Source: Clostridiales bacterium (GTDB lineage Bacteria > Bacillota > Clostridia > Saccharofermentanales > Saccharofermentanaceae). From it: a stretch of 64,000 nt of DNA. The notes beneath the pieces were generated by a model, which saw only the letters and a program-made list of their open reading frames with translations, was not told the origin of the DNA and ran no database searches. The DNA is taken from NCBI GenBank assembly GCA_017509205.1, contig JAFWQF010000033.1, positions 21,939-85,938 on the forward strand, read 5' to 3'. Shown here in pieces: positions 25,351 to 34,006 of this stretch (positions are counted from its first letter, which is position 1; each line of letters starts with the position of its first letter). The translations under genes were made by a program, and so were the position numbers.

Positions 25351-26085
25351 TTACAGCCCGAACGGGATCATTATCAGGCCGCAGATAAAAGATATGAACA
25401 TCGCGAAAGGCGTTTCGATCAGCGTGATCACAGTTCCGAGAATATTAAAACCGGAAAAATTGCTCATGAGGAAGAGCACCCAGATCGCATAGGGGCTGAA
25501 CATCTCAAACTTGTGGTAGCCTTCTGTGCTCCTGATCCTGTAAGGTAGGAGTTCCTCCAGAACGTGGAATCCGTCGAGCGGAGGGATCGGAAGAAGGTTG
25601 AATGCAAGGAGCATCAGCGAGAACTGCTCAGTGTAGGTGAATGCCAGGATAACTGTTGAGACCGCAATGGAAGCATTGCTGCCGGATGCAATCCTTCCGC
25701 TTGCGATGCAGGTAATCAGAGTTGCGATTATACCTGAAAGCAGCGCCAGGATGAAGTTACCCGTAACACCCGCCAGATGGACCATTATGTTCATCAGACG
25801 GGGACTCTTGAGCTTGTTGAGCCTGTTCGGATTGTACATGACGGGCTTGCCCCATCCGAATCCGGCGAGCAGGAGCAGTATGGTTCCCGTGGGATCCATG
25901 TGAGCCAAAGGGTTCAAAGTCAATCGTCCCATGTTGCGGGGCGTCGGATCTCCGAGCCTGTCGGCTGCAAATGCATGCATGAACTCGTGGATCGAGAACG
26001 ACAGCATCAAGGCGAAGATCATTATGAGACCATAAAGGATCTTCTCCGGGATGCTGATGTTCATCTGTATCAGTCTGATCAGCAT
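25351..26085 (-). CDS. Site-2 protease family (M50) membrane protein
   Basis: Six hydrophobic segments in 244 aa. The zinc motif HEFMH lies in the first helices (SIHEFMHAFAADRLGD), then RLTLNPLAHMDPTGT, and the third ligand motif NLLPIPPLDG near residue 165. This is the small YwhC-like M50 group that lacks PDZ domains. It often sits upstream of scpA, as here (12-bp gap). ATG 26085 has GAGGAA about 7 nt upstream. Its substrate is unknown. Confidence 0.9.
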   Translation of the reverse strand: MLIRLIQMNISIPEKILYGLIMIFALMLSFSIHEFMHAFAADRLGDPTPRNMGRLTLNPLAHMDPTGTILLLLAGFGWGKPVMYNPNRLNKLKSPRLMNIMVHLAGVTGNFILALLSGIIATLITCIASGRIASGSNASIAVSTVILAFTYTEQFSLMLLAFNLLPIPPLDGFHVLEELLPYRIRSTEGYHKFEMFSPYAIWVLFLMSNFSGFNILGTVITLIETPFAMFISFICGLIMIPFGL

Positions 26086-26095
26086 TAACCGTTCC

Positions 26096-29000
26096 TCAAG
26101 CCTTGACGATCGAGAATGTGATCTTCTCGCCGTTTACGTTCCATTCCTTGGAATTCTCGCCATCACCTGCAACGATGTCAGTTGCAAGTACTTCTGAAGC
26201 AAGGAACTCCTTCTTCTTCTCGATTACGGCGCCGAGCTTGTCGTTGCCGGAATACTTGAGGACGATGCGGTCTGTAACCTCAAGGCCAGTTTCCTTACGC
26301 TGGGTCTGGATCTTGGAGATCATCTCTCTTACGAGACCGTCTTCGATAAGCTCTTCAGTAAGAACCGTTGAGATCGAAACGGTGAGATTGCCTGATGACT
26401 GTGTTGAGAAACCCTCGGGCTGAGTTGTCTCGATGAGGAAATCCTCTTCGGTCATCTCATACTCTTCACCATCGACTGTGATCTTTACGGATCCTGCCTT
26501 GAGAGCCGCGTATGTCTCCTTGCCCGGGAGATTTGCGATTACTTCACGTGCAGCGTTGAGGTTCTTGCCGAACTTCTTTCCGCATGTGCGGAGCTGAGGC
26601 TTGAAGCTGTAGTCAACAAGGGTTGAGGCATCGCTTAAGACTTCCATCTTGCGGATGTTGAGCTCGTCAAGAACGATCGGCTTGTACTCGTCATCGAGGC
26701 CGATCTCGGAAACGACATAGATCTCAGACAGAGGCTGACGGTTCTTGATCGAAGCAGACTCACGGCAGCTGTGGCCGAGGGTTACGATCTGCTGTACAAG
26801 CTCCATCTCCTCTTCGAGCTTCGTGTCAATGAGGCTCTCGTCAGCAACCGGATACTTTGCAAGGTGTACTGACTCAGGTGCATTGCTGTCTACTGAACGT
26901 ACGATGTTCTGATAGATCTCTTCCGTCATGAAAGGAACGAAAGGTGCGCACAGTCTTGTGAGGTTGTCGAGAACGGTGTAAAGGGTCATGTATGCATTGA
27001 CCTTGTCCTGTGTCTCATCAGCACCCCAGTATCTGTCACGGCAGCGTCTTACGTACCAGTTGGAAAGCTCTTCGGTGAAGTCCTGGATGAGTCTTGCGGA
27101 CTGCGATATATCGAAAGCATCCATCTTCTCGTTAACGGTCTTGATGAGCGTGTTGAGACGTGAGAGTACCCATCTGTCCATTGCGCCCAGAGTATCCTTT
27201 GCGAGTGTATGCTTTGTGGGATCGAAATTGTCGATGTCAGCATACATTACATAGAATGCATATGTATTCCAGAATGTTCCGATGAACTTCTTGATGCCGT
27301 CGTTTACTGCTTCCTTGGAGAATCTTGAAGGCAGCCAGGGCTGGTTTGCAGTATAGAAATACCATCTTGCTGCGTCAGCGCCCTGTGAATCGAGAACATC
27401 CCAAGGATCAACGACGTTGCCAAGATGCTTACTCATCTTGATGCCGTCCTTATCCTGGACGATACCCATTACGATGCAGTTCTCGAAAGGTGCTCTTCCG
27501 AAGAGTACCGTGGAGATAGCGATGAGCGAATAGAACCAACCTCTCGTCTGGTCGATACCCTCGGAGATGAACTGGCAGGGATAGTGTGACTCGAAGAATT
27601 CCTTATTCTCGAAAGGATAGTGATACTGAGCGAAAGGCATTGAACCTGAATCGAACCAGCAGTCGATAACCTCAGTGACTCTCTTCATCTTGCCGCCGCA
27701 CTTGGGGCACTTGATGTGTACGTTGTCAACGTAAGGCTTGTGAAGCTCGATGTTGTCCGGGCAGTCATCGCTCATGGACTTGAGTTCTTCGATTGATCCG
27801 ATGCAGTGTCTGTGGCCGCACTCGCACTCCCAAACCGGAAGCGGTGTGCCCCAGTAACGCTCACGTGAGATTCCCCAGTCGATAACGTTTCTGAGGAAGT
27901 CGCCCATACGGCCGTCCCTGATTGTCTCAGGCATCCAGTTGACCATGTTGTTGGACTTGAGGAGCTCGTCTCTCTTCTTGCTCATGGCAATGAACCATGT
28001 ACTTCTTGCGAAGTAGATCAGAGGTGTGTCGCATCTCCAGCAGAAAGGATACTCGTGCTCGAACTTGGGAGCTGAGAAAAGGAGCTTTCTTGCATCGAGG
28101 TCCTTGAGGACTTCCGGATCTGCATCCTTAACGAACTTGCCTGCGAAAGGCGTATCCTCGGTGAGGTTACCCCTTGTATCAACGAACTGTACCATCGGGA
28201 GATCATTGTCTCTTCCGACTCTTGCGTCGTCTTCACCGAATGCGGGAGCGATGTGAACGATACCTGTACCGTCTTCCATCGTTACATAGTCGTCGCATAC
28301 CGTGTAGTGAGCCTTTTTCTTCTGGTTAGCGGCTTCCTTTGCTGCACCCTCGTAAAGAGCAACATAGGATCTGCCCTTGAGATCTGTACCCTTGTAGGAT
28401 TCGATGATCTCATATGCCTTCTCGCCGTCCTTTGCAAGGCTGCCGAGAACCGTGTCGAGGAGCGCGGTTGCCATGTAGTATGTGTAACCGTCGCAAGCCT
28501 TTACCTTTGAATATTCAGCATCAGGATTAAGGCAGAGAGCAACGTTTGAAGGAAGTGTCCAGGGTGTTGTCGTCCATGCGAGGAAGTAAGCCTCTTCGTC
28601 AACGCACTTGAATCTTACGACAGCGGATCTCTCCTTGACAGTCTTATAGCCCTGAGCAACTTCGTGTGAAGAAAGAGCCGTTCCGCATCTCGGGCAGTAA
28701 GGAACGATCTTGTGGCCCTTGTAGATGAGGTCCTTGTCCCACATCTGCTTGAGTGCCCACCATTCGGACTCGATGTAGTTGTTGTCGTATGTGACATAAG
28801 GATTCTCCATGTCAGCCCAGAAACCTACGCGGTCGCTCATGTGCTCCCACTGATCCTTATATGTCCAGACGGACTCCTTGCACTTCTTGATGAAAGGCTC
28901 AACGCCGTAGCCTTCGATCTGGGGCTTGCCGTTGATGCCCAAAGCCTTCTCGACTTCAAGCTCAACAGGAAGGCCGTGTGTATCCCAGCCTGCCTTGAAG

Positions 29001-29242
29001 ACGATGCCCTCGCCCTTCATTGCGTGATATCTCGGAATTACGTCCTTAATGACTCTGGTCTTGATATGACCGATATGAGGCTTGCCGTTAGCCGTCGGCG
29101 GGCCGTCATAAAGTGTAAAGGTCGGAGCGCCGTCCGCTTTGGGAGCGATGCTCTTCTTGTAGATGTCGTTCTTCTTCCAGAAATCGAGAACCTGCTTCTC
29201 TCTGTCGACGAAGTTGAGGTCTTTTGAGACTTTTTTGTACAT
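26096..29242 (-). CDS. ileS: Isoleucyl-tRNA synthetase, type 2 (eukaryote-like)
   Basis: Charges tRNA-Ile. Class I motifs are PTANGKPHIGH near residue 50 and KMSKHLGN near 600. The CP1 editing region has LAWTTTPWTLPSN. The 1048-aa length, GYGVEPFIKKCKESVW, and the absence of the C-terminal zinc knuckle of type 1 enzymes place it in the longer eukaryote-like branch, often associated with natural mupirocin tolerance. First gene of the ileS-M50-scpA-scpB-rpiR-cmk-ispH unit. The leader is about 35 nt, too short for a T-box. Confidence 0.95.
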   Translation of the reverse strand: MYKKVSKDLNFVDREKQVLDFWKKNDIYKKSIAPKADGAPTFTLYDGPPTANGKPHIGHIKTRVIKDVIPRYHAMKGEGIVFKAGWDTHGLPVELEVEKALGINGKPQIEGYGVEPFIKKCKESVWTYKDQWEHMSDRVGFWADMENPYVTYDNNYIESEWWALKQMWDKDLIYKGHKIVPYCPRCGTALSSHEVAQGYKTVKERSAVVRFKCVDEEAYFLAWTTTPWTLPSNVALCLNPDAEYSKVKACDGYTYYMATALLDTVLGSLAKDGEKAYEIIESYKGTDLKGRSYVALYEGAAKEAANQKKKAHYTVCDDYVTMEDGTGIVHIAPAFGEDDARVGRDNDLPMVQFVDTRGNLTEDTPFAGKFVKDADPEVLKDLDARKLLFSAPKFEHEYPFCWRCDTPLIYFARSTWFIAMSKKRDELLKSNNMVNWMPETIRDGRMGDFLRNVIDWGISRERYWGTPLPVWECECGHRHCIGSIEELKSMSDDCPDNIELHKPYVDNVHIKCPKCGGKMKRVTEVIDCWFDSGSMPFAQYHYPFENKEFFESHYPCQFISEGIDQTRGWFYSLIAISTVLFGRAPFENCIVMGIVQDKDGIKMSKHLGNVVDPWDVLDSQGADAARWYFYTANQPWLPSRFSKEAVNDGIKKFIGTFWNTYAFYVMYADIDNFDPTKHTLAKDTLGAMDRWVLSRLNTLIKTVNEKMDAFDISQSARLIQDFTEELSNWYVRRCRDRYWGADETQDKVNAYMTLYTVLDNLTRLCAPFVPFMTEEIYQNIVRSVDSNAPESVHLAKYPVADESLIDTKLEEEMELVQQIVTLGHSCRESASIKNRQPLSEIYVVSEIGLDDEYKPIVLDELNIRKMEVLSDASTLVDYSFKPQLRTCGKKFGKNLNAAREVIANLPGKETYAALKAGSVKITVDGEEYEMTEEDFLIETTQPEGFSTQSSGNLTVSISTVLTEELIEDGLVREMISKIQTQRKETGLEVTDRIVLKYSGNDKLGAVIEKKKEFLASEVLATDIVAGDGENSKEWNVNGEKITFSIVKA

Positions 29243-29281
29243 AAACCTGAGTCACCTTTATATATAATTTAGCAAGTAATA

Positions 29282-29311
29282 ATTATATGGTTTCAGGTTC
29301 GGTAAAGTCAA
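29282..29311 (-). promoter_or_regulatory. Promoter of ileS
   Basis: TTGACT (29306-29311) and a perfect TATAAT (29282-29287) with 18-bp spacing on the minus strand. The -35 overlaps the stop codon of the upstream pseudouridine synthase gene. AAGGTGA precedes the ileS ATG. Confidence 0.78.
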
Positions 29312-29997
29312 GCAAAGAGCTTCCAGGGAAATCCTTCCGGCATTGGAGCCTCAAACGTAATGAATTCGCGCTTTACGGGGTGTTCAAACGACAATTTGAA
29401 AGATTCGAGCGCAATATCTTTGCACCGATTGTCCTTCTGACCGTATTTCTGATCGCCTAAAAGCGGGTGTCCGCCGTGAGCCATCTGTGCCCTGATCTGA
29501 TGAGATCTGCCGGTTCCGAGCTTAACTTCGACAAGTGTAACGCCGTCTTTTGAGGATACAGCCCTGTAATCGAGGTAAGAAGCCTTGTATCCGGGCTTTT
29601 CGGTGTCACTGACAGTCACGATGTTCCTGCCCTCGTCTTTGGAAATGTAATTCTCGAGCCTTCCGGAACCCTCAAGAACGCCGTTTACGACGCATCTGTA
29701 GAGCTTTTCGACTTTTCTGCTGCGGATCTGCTCCGAAAGCCTCGATGCGGCTTTGGAAGTCCTCGCGAAAACCATGACGCCCGAAACGGGCCTGTCGAGC
29801 CTGTGAACAAGCCCTAAATAGACTTCTCCGGGCTTTTCGTACTTTTCCTTGATGTACCTTTTGAGGATGGTAAGCATATCGGGGGCATCAGAGCCGTCGC
29901 TCTGCGAAAGCACTCCGGCAGGCTTTATACAGACGATCAGATGATTGTCTTCGTAAAGTATCTTTATTCCTTCGAAAACGGTTACTGCGGAGTCCAT
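29308..29997 (-). CDS. RluA-family RNA pseudouridine synthase
   Basis: Isomerises uridine in rRNA or tRNA. The catalytic Asp is in VHRLDRPVSGVMVFA, and KLYRCVVNG and GRSHQIRAQMAHGGHPLLGDQKYG-type motifs are present. At 229 aa it lacks an S4 domain and is therefore one of the small RluA-like enzymes; the modified site cannot be assigned. It overlaps the upstream methyltransferase by 16 bp. Confidence 0.9.
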   Translation of the reverse strand: MDSAVTVFEGIKILYEDNHLIVCIKPAGVLSQSDGSDAPDMLTILKRYIKEKYEKPGEVYLGLVHRLDRPVSGVMVFARTSKAASRLSEQIRSRKVEKLYRCVVNGVLEGSGRLENYISKDEGRNIVTVSDTEKPGYKASYLDYRAVSSKDGVTLVEVKLGTGRSHQIRAQMAHGGHPLLGDQKYGQKDNRCKDIALESFKLSFEHPVKREFITFEAPMPEGFPWKLFA

Positions 29998-30881
29998 CTT
30001 GCCACAGAACCGCAGGGCAGATTAATGCCCATCCTGCTTACGGGAAGTCCTATCTCCCCTGCCGCGACCTTTCCGCCCTTGATTCCGAGCGAAAGGATCT
30101 GTCCGGATGCCTCGGCAGTGATCTCGGTCGCATAAGAGCTCGCAATGAAGAACAAAGGATCATCCGAAAGCAGCTCTGACGTAAGCGAAACAAGGTCATA
30201 GAAAGAATCCTCGAGCTTCCAGAGCTCGCCTGAAGGACCTCTTCCGTATGAAGGAGGATCCATGATTATTCCCTCGTATTTCCTGCCGCGTCTTATCTCG
30301 CGTTCGACGAACTTCTTGCAGTCATCGGCAATGAAACGGATGTAGCTTTCGGTAAGTGAGCTTGCGGAAACATTTTCCTTGGCGCGGGCGATCATGCCCT
30401 TGGATGCGTCAACGTGAACGACTTCAGTCGCTCCGTGAGCGGCACACGCAAGCGTTGCGGCACCTGTATAAGCGAACAGGTTAAGTACCCTGATCTCCTT
30501 CTTTCCTTTTGCGGCCGCACCCTCGATGAGATTTCCGCAGAAATCCCAGTTTACGGCCTGTTCAGGGAACAAGCCTGTATGTTTGAAACTTGTGGGTTCG
30601 ATGATGAATGTCAGCTTTTTGCCGAGTGAATCATAAGAGATCTTCCAGGATGAAGGCATCTGCGAAAGCCTTGTCCATGAACCGCCGCCGGTGCTGCTCC
30701 TGCTGTAGGAGGCATCGGGAGATGAAACCTTGTCCATCTGCGTGACCTTGCCGTCTGATACCACGGGCCACACAGCCTGCGGATCGGGACGCAGGAGCTT
30801 CACATTGCCCCAGCGCTCATATTTCTCGCCTTTTCCGGCATAAAGGATCTCATAATCCTTCCACTTGTCAGCTACAAACAT
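29982..30881 (-). CDS. Class I SAM-dependent methyltransferase, RlmI/RlmK-like
   Basis: 299 aa. SAM-binding motif VLNLFAYTGAATLACAAHGA (about 152-171), acidic VVHVDASKGM, and the DPPSYGRGP catalytic motif of the RlmI/RlmK-like 23S rRNA cytosine or guanine methyltransferases. The FIIEPTSFKHTGLFPEQ segment preceding motif I is also typical of the group. No PUA domain is obvious at the N-terminus. The start overlaps the lipoprotein stop by one base (TGATG). It forms an operon with the RluA-like gene, consistent with rRNA modification. Confidence 0.85.
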   Translation of the reverse strand: MFVADKWKDYEILYAGKGEKYERWGNVKLLRPDPQAVWPVVSDGKVTQMDKVSSPDASYSRSSTGGGSWTRLSQMPSSWKISYDSLGKKLTFIIEPTSFKHTGLFPEQAVNWDFCGNLIEGAAAKGKKEIRVLNLFAYTGAATLACAAHGATEVVHVDASKGMIARAKENVSASSLTESYIRFIADDCKKFVEREIRRGRKYEGIIMDPPSYGRGPSGELWKLEDSFYDLVSLTSELLSDDPLFFIASSYATEITAEASGQILSLGIKGGKVAAGEIGLPVSRMGINLPCGSVARWTPQ

Positions 30882-31432
30882 CAGTTAACCCTCATATCAC
30901 CAGAAATGGCAATGTTTTTGTCTTCGGTCTCAAGACTAACGGTATAGGTACCGGCTTCAAACGTGCCTCTTCCCTCCAGACCTGCGGAAAAATCGCATTC
31001 ACAGACTACTTTTCCGTCCAATCTGATGTTCTTTACCGAGATCTGTTTTCCGTCTTTATTCAGTATAGCGCGAAAGTTCCCGTTTACGGGCCTGTTGAAA
31101 TAGAAAACGCACTTCAGCGCATATGCGTCATTCGAATCTATGGAAGTATAATCGACCGGATTGTCCTTCTCAACGTCGTACCATGCGCTGTAGACATAAG
31201 ATTTGCTAATCGTCTCAAATCCCGAATCAGGTGAGGTCTGTGAAGAAACGGCACTGTCCTCGGATGAAGATGAGAAATCGCTGCTGAAAGATGACTCATA
31301 AGAACTTCCGGACTGCTCCGGATCTTCCTCATCGTCAAAGATGCTGCAGGCCGGCAGCATAACAACCGCAGCCATTAACAAGGAGGCTGCGGCAATGGAA
31401 AAAACATGTTTTGCCCTGTTCGAAATTCTCAT
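30881..31432 (-). CDS. Hypothetical lipoprotein
   Basis: 183 aa. Signal peptide with lipobox LPAC (Cys29), then an acidic Ser-rich linker (about 35-75), then a small beta-rich domain (KSYVYSAWYDVEKDNP to the end, with FEAGTYTVSLETEDKNI). I do not recognise a family. The folded part is similar in layout to the C-terminal domain of the 451-aa lipoprotein at 31818-33173. No Shine-Dalgarno precedes the ATG and a TATAAT lies 7 nt upstream (see findings). Confidence 0.7.
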   Translation of the reverse strand: MRISNRAKHVFSIAAASLLMAAVVMLPACSIFDDEEDPEQSGSSYESSFSSDFSSSSEDSAVSSQTSPDSGFETISKSYVYSAWYDVEKDNPVDYTSIDSNDAYALKCVFYFNRPVNGNFRAILNKDGKQISVKNIRLDGKVVCECDFSAGLEGRGTFEAGTYTVSLETEDKNIAISGDMRVN

Positions 31433-31439
31433 CCCAACG

Positions 31440-31447
31440 ATTATAAT
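31440..31447. promoter_or_regulatory. Overlapping divergent -10 boxes (palindromic ATTATAAT)
   Basis: The 8-bp palindrome holds TATAAT on both strands: 31442-31447 on plus, 6 nt before the DUF1294 ATG, and 31440-31445 on minus, 7 nt before the lipoprotein ATG. With normal initiation spacing both transcripts would begin at or next to the start codon. No convincing -35 is present on either side. Confidence 0.45.
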
Positions 31448-31453
31448 ATACGT

Positions 31454-31732
31454 ATGAGAATTTTTCTTGTCTTTTACGCAATAATGACCGTTGTCACTTT
31501 CGCACTTTACGGAGCTGACAAATCAAAGGCCAAAAAAGGAAAATGGAGGATCCCCGAGAAGACCCTCCTGCTGTTTGCCGCGTGTTTCGGAGGGCTTGGT
31601 GCTTTCCTCGGAATGAAGATCTTCCGTCACAAGACGAAGCACACGTCATTCAAGATCCTCGTCCCCGTCTTCATGATAATCCAATTCATCCTGATCGCGG
31701 TCGGCGCTTATTTCCTTCTCATCCGCCGCTGA
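31454..31732 (+). CDS. DUF1294 family membrane protein
   Basis: 92 aa, three hydrophobic segments. YGADKSKAKKGKWRIPEKTLL and GAFLGMKIFRHKTKHTSF are the DUF1294 signature. ATG 31454 was chosen because it matches the family N-terminus (a longer upstream frame runs into the divergent lipoprotein gene). No Shine-Dalgarno is seen. Function unknown. Followed by a bidirectional terminator. Confidence 0.88.
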   Translation: MRIFLVFYAIMTVVTFALYGADKSKAKKGKWRIPEKTLLLFAACFGGLGAFLGMKIFRHKTKHTSFKILVPVFMIIQFILIAVGAYFLLIRR

Positions 31733-31749
31733 TTTAACAGAACAAAACT

Positions 31750-31785
31750 AAAGAGGCAGTTTCACTTCACAAAAACTGCCTCTTT
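31750..31785. terminator. Bidirectional terminator between convergent genes
   Basis: AAAGAGGCAGTTT/AAACTGCCTCTTT is a perfect 13-bp stem with a 10-nt loop. It has a T-run on the plus side and A-rich flanks on both, serving DUF1294 (plus) and the 451-aa lipoprotein (minus). Confidence 0.85.
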
Positions 31786-31817
31786 TTAATTGCGTTTATC
31801 TTTTAAATTCCCGCATT

Positions 31818-33173
31818 TTACTTATAACTGGATGCAGAATTCGGAAGTACCTGGCATTCGGCAATACCGTAAAGCGTAGACTGATCTTCTGAGAAGAACG
31901 CAAGAACATAGAAACCGGGTTTAAAGCTCTTGCCTTCCTTCGTCTTGAGACCGAGAGCATAGAATGTGCCGTTGGTGTTGACGATAGGCTTTGCCGTGCC
32001 GCTGATCGCAGGCTTGTCAGTCTTAACGTTGATCTTGAGGACCTCTGAAGCGGAAGCAGCATAGTAATATGCAAAGTAGAGATTCTCCTCCATTGAATTA
32101 TCGACCTGCATCTGGAAGGAAACCGCATTAGTATCCACTCCGTATGAATTCGCGGATACACGCTTGCCGTCAACATTGACCCAGGTTGCAGTAAGTACTT
32201 TTCTCGCAAAATCACTGTTGCTGAAGGCATATCCCTTTGAAGAAGAACCTGTGCCGGTCTCGGTAACAGCTACCGTAACATTGATGTCGGAAGAACAAAG
32301 AACCGCTCCGTTTTCTGCAGTGAGCGTAATCGTGTATGTTCCAGCCGCAAGATAATTCGATCTCAGTTCAGCAGAAGGATTCTGTGTAGTGCTGTAATCA
32401 CACTGAACCCTGGTCTTGCTTCCAAGTTCGGCTGCATTGCTCTTAAAGACTTCTTTTCCGTCCTTGTAGACAGTATAGTACATCTTTACGCCCTTGCCCT
32501 TGAGCTTGGAAACATCAGAATTGAATTCGACAATCAGCGAAAGTCTCTTGGTATTCTTGATCGTTCCGTCAGAAGCGCCGTTCCATGTGGTCTTATCAAC
32601 TACCTTGGTAAGATCCATGGCAAGAACACCGATATCTGAATCCATGAAATCAAAAATACCGAGGAAGCTTGAACCCATTAGGTTATCAAGGAGCCACTGG
32701 CCGTCCTCTTTTACAAATCTTGCTCCGTAAGTGACCTTGATCGTGTCATCGCAGTCTTTTACGGCTTTAACGAGCTCATCGATGTCTTTATAGTCCTCAC
32801 GCAGAAGAGCCTTGTAATCTGCAATCTTGAATTCTATGTCGACTGTAGCCTCTTTACCCTTTATGGAAATAGAATCTTCAATGATCTCGGAACGGATCGT
32901 CTTACGGACTGCATCACAGAACTTCTTAGTGTTCTCATCAAGATACTCACCGTTAAGTCCCTTTCGAAGATCTTCCGCCTTTTCACTCTTCTTGCTGAGA
33001 GTTGAAAGATCCAAAAGCTTTTCGGCATCAAAATCCTCTATATTCTCGGCAACTTCCTTTGCAGCAGCCAAAACGTCCTTTTTGCTGAACATGCTGCAGC
33101 TGCAGAAAGACAATGCCATTGAAAAGATCAGAAGCACGGCTCCCGCCTTTTTTGTAATATAACCGGTTTTCAT
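31818..33173 (-). CDS. Hypothetical lipoprotein, multi-domain
   Basis: 451 aa. Lipobox LSFCSC (Cys24 or Cys26) after a signal peptide. Residues about 30-175 are helical and Lys/Glu-rich with an NTF2-like or DUF4878-style feel (IEFKIADYKALL, FVKEDGQWLLDNL). The remaining part has two beta-sandwich-like regions, one containing LAAGTYTITLTAENGAVL and one from about 325 with a TATWVNVDGKRV pattern. Similar phrases occur in the smaller lipoprotein at 30881-31432. No characterised family recognised. It diverges from the two-component system. Confidence 0.7.
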   Translation of the reverse strand: MKTGYITKKAGAVLLIFSMALSFCSCSMFSKKDVLAAAKEVAENIEDFDAEKLLDLSTLSKKSEKAEDLRKGLNGEYLDENTKKFCDAVRKTIRSEIIEDSISIKGKEATVDIEFKIADYKALLREDYKDIDELVKAVKDCDDTIKVTYGARFVKEDGQWLLDNLMGSSFLGIFDFMDSDIGVLAMDLTKVVDKTTWNGASDGTIKNTKRLSLIVEFNSDVSKLKGKGVKMYYTVYKDGKEVFKSNAAELGSKTRVQCDYSTTQNPSAELRSNYLAAGTYTITLTAENGAVLCSSDINVTVAVTETGTGSSSKGYAFSNSDFARKVLTATWVNVDGKRVSANSYGVDTNAVSFQMQVDNSMEENLYFAYYYAASASEVLKINVKTDKPAISGTAKPIVNTNGTFYALGLKTKEGKSFKPGFYVLAFFSEDQSTLYGIAECQVLPNSASSYK

Positions 33174-33198
33174 AGTCTACCCTCCTGATAACAGAGAG

Positions 33199-33227
33199 AT
33201 TGTAATATCCGCCTGTTTAAAAAGCAA
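33199..33227 (-). promoter_or_regulatory. Promoter of the 451-aa lipoprotein
   Basis: TTGCTT (33222-33227), 17 bp, TACAAT (33199-33204) on the minus strand. AGGAGGGT lies just before ATG 33173. The layout is like that of the rpsB promoter (TTGCTT-17-TAGAAT). Confidence 0.55.
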
Positions 33228-33258
33228 TAAATGCCATATGATAAATTATACATAACAT

Positions 33259-33288
33259 TTGTATTTTGGATATAAAACAATATATAAT
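33259..33288 (+). promoter_or_regulatory. Candidate promoter of the two-component operon
   Basis: TTGTAT (33259-33264), 18 bp, TATAAT (33283-33288) on the plus strand, about 30 bp before the response regulator start. AAGGGA at 33304-33309 could serve as ribosome binding site. Confidence 0.5.
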
Positions 33289-33319
33289 GAATGAAACTTT
33301 TATAAGGGACTACTGATCT

Positions 33320-34006
33320 ATGAACGGACAACCCAACATTCTGATTTGTGATGACGACCCCGTCGTTCACGAGTCACTCGCTTTATATCTTGACAACGAT
33401 AACTTTACCCACACTGATGCCTATGACGGCAAGCAGGGTCTTGAAATGGCTCAGACCGGTGATGCCGATCTGATACTGCTCGATGTCATGATGCCCGAGA
33501 TGAGCGGTCTCGACGTATGCCGTGAAGTACGTAAGACTCTTTCCACTCCCATCATCATCCTTACAGCAAAGGGTGAGGAGATCGACAAGATCTTAGGTCT
33601 TGAGCTCGGAGCTGACGACTATATCGTCAAGCCTTTCTCTCCCCGTGAGGTTATCGCGAGGATCAAGGCGGTTCTCCGCAGATTCGGCGATACACAGCAG
33701 TCCTCTTCAGTCCTCAAATTCCCGGGTCTTGAGATCAACCTCGGAAACTATTCCGTCAAGGTCAGGGGCGAGACTGTTCCCTGCACACCCAAGGAAGTTG
33801 AAATCCTCTATCTCCTTGCCTCCCACCCTGGTCAGGTATACGAGAGAGAGCAGATCCTCGAATCAGTCTGGGGATTTGATTACAGCGGTGATTACCGTAC
33901 AGTTGATACGCACATTAAACGCATCAGGCAGAAGATCGCCTTTGAAGGCGCAACCTGGAGCATCCAGACAATTTACGGCGTAGGCTATAAGTTCGAGGCA
34001 GACTGA
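33320..34006 (+). CDS. OmpR/PhoB-family response regulator
   Basis: 228 aa. Receiver domain 1-120 with acidic pocket Asp11-13, phospho-acceptor Asp55 (LLDVMMPEMSG), Thr82 and Lys104 (IVKPF). The C-terminal winged helix (about 130-228) ends in YGVGYKFE. Partner of the kinase that overlaps it by one base. The divergent lipoprotein 31818-33173 is a plausible target, by position only. Confidence 0.94.
   Translation: MNGQPNILICDDDPVVHESLALYLDNDNFTHTDAYDGKQGLEMAQTGDADLILLDVMMPEMSGLDVCREVRKTLSTPIIILTAKGEEIDKILGLELGADDYIVKPFSPREVIARIKAVLRRFGDTQQSSSVLKFPGLEINLGNYSVKVRGETVPCTPKEVEILYLLASHPGQVYEREQILESVWGFDYSGDYRTVDTHIKRIRQKIAFEGATWSIQTIYGVGYKFEAD

Noticed and set aside
29243..29311. T-box leader before ileS
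   Set aside because: The transcribed leader is too short and no T-box sequence or antiterminator is present. The same holds for valS (30-bp gap) and glyA.
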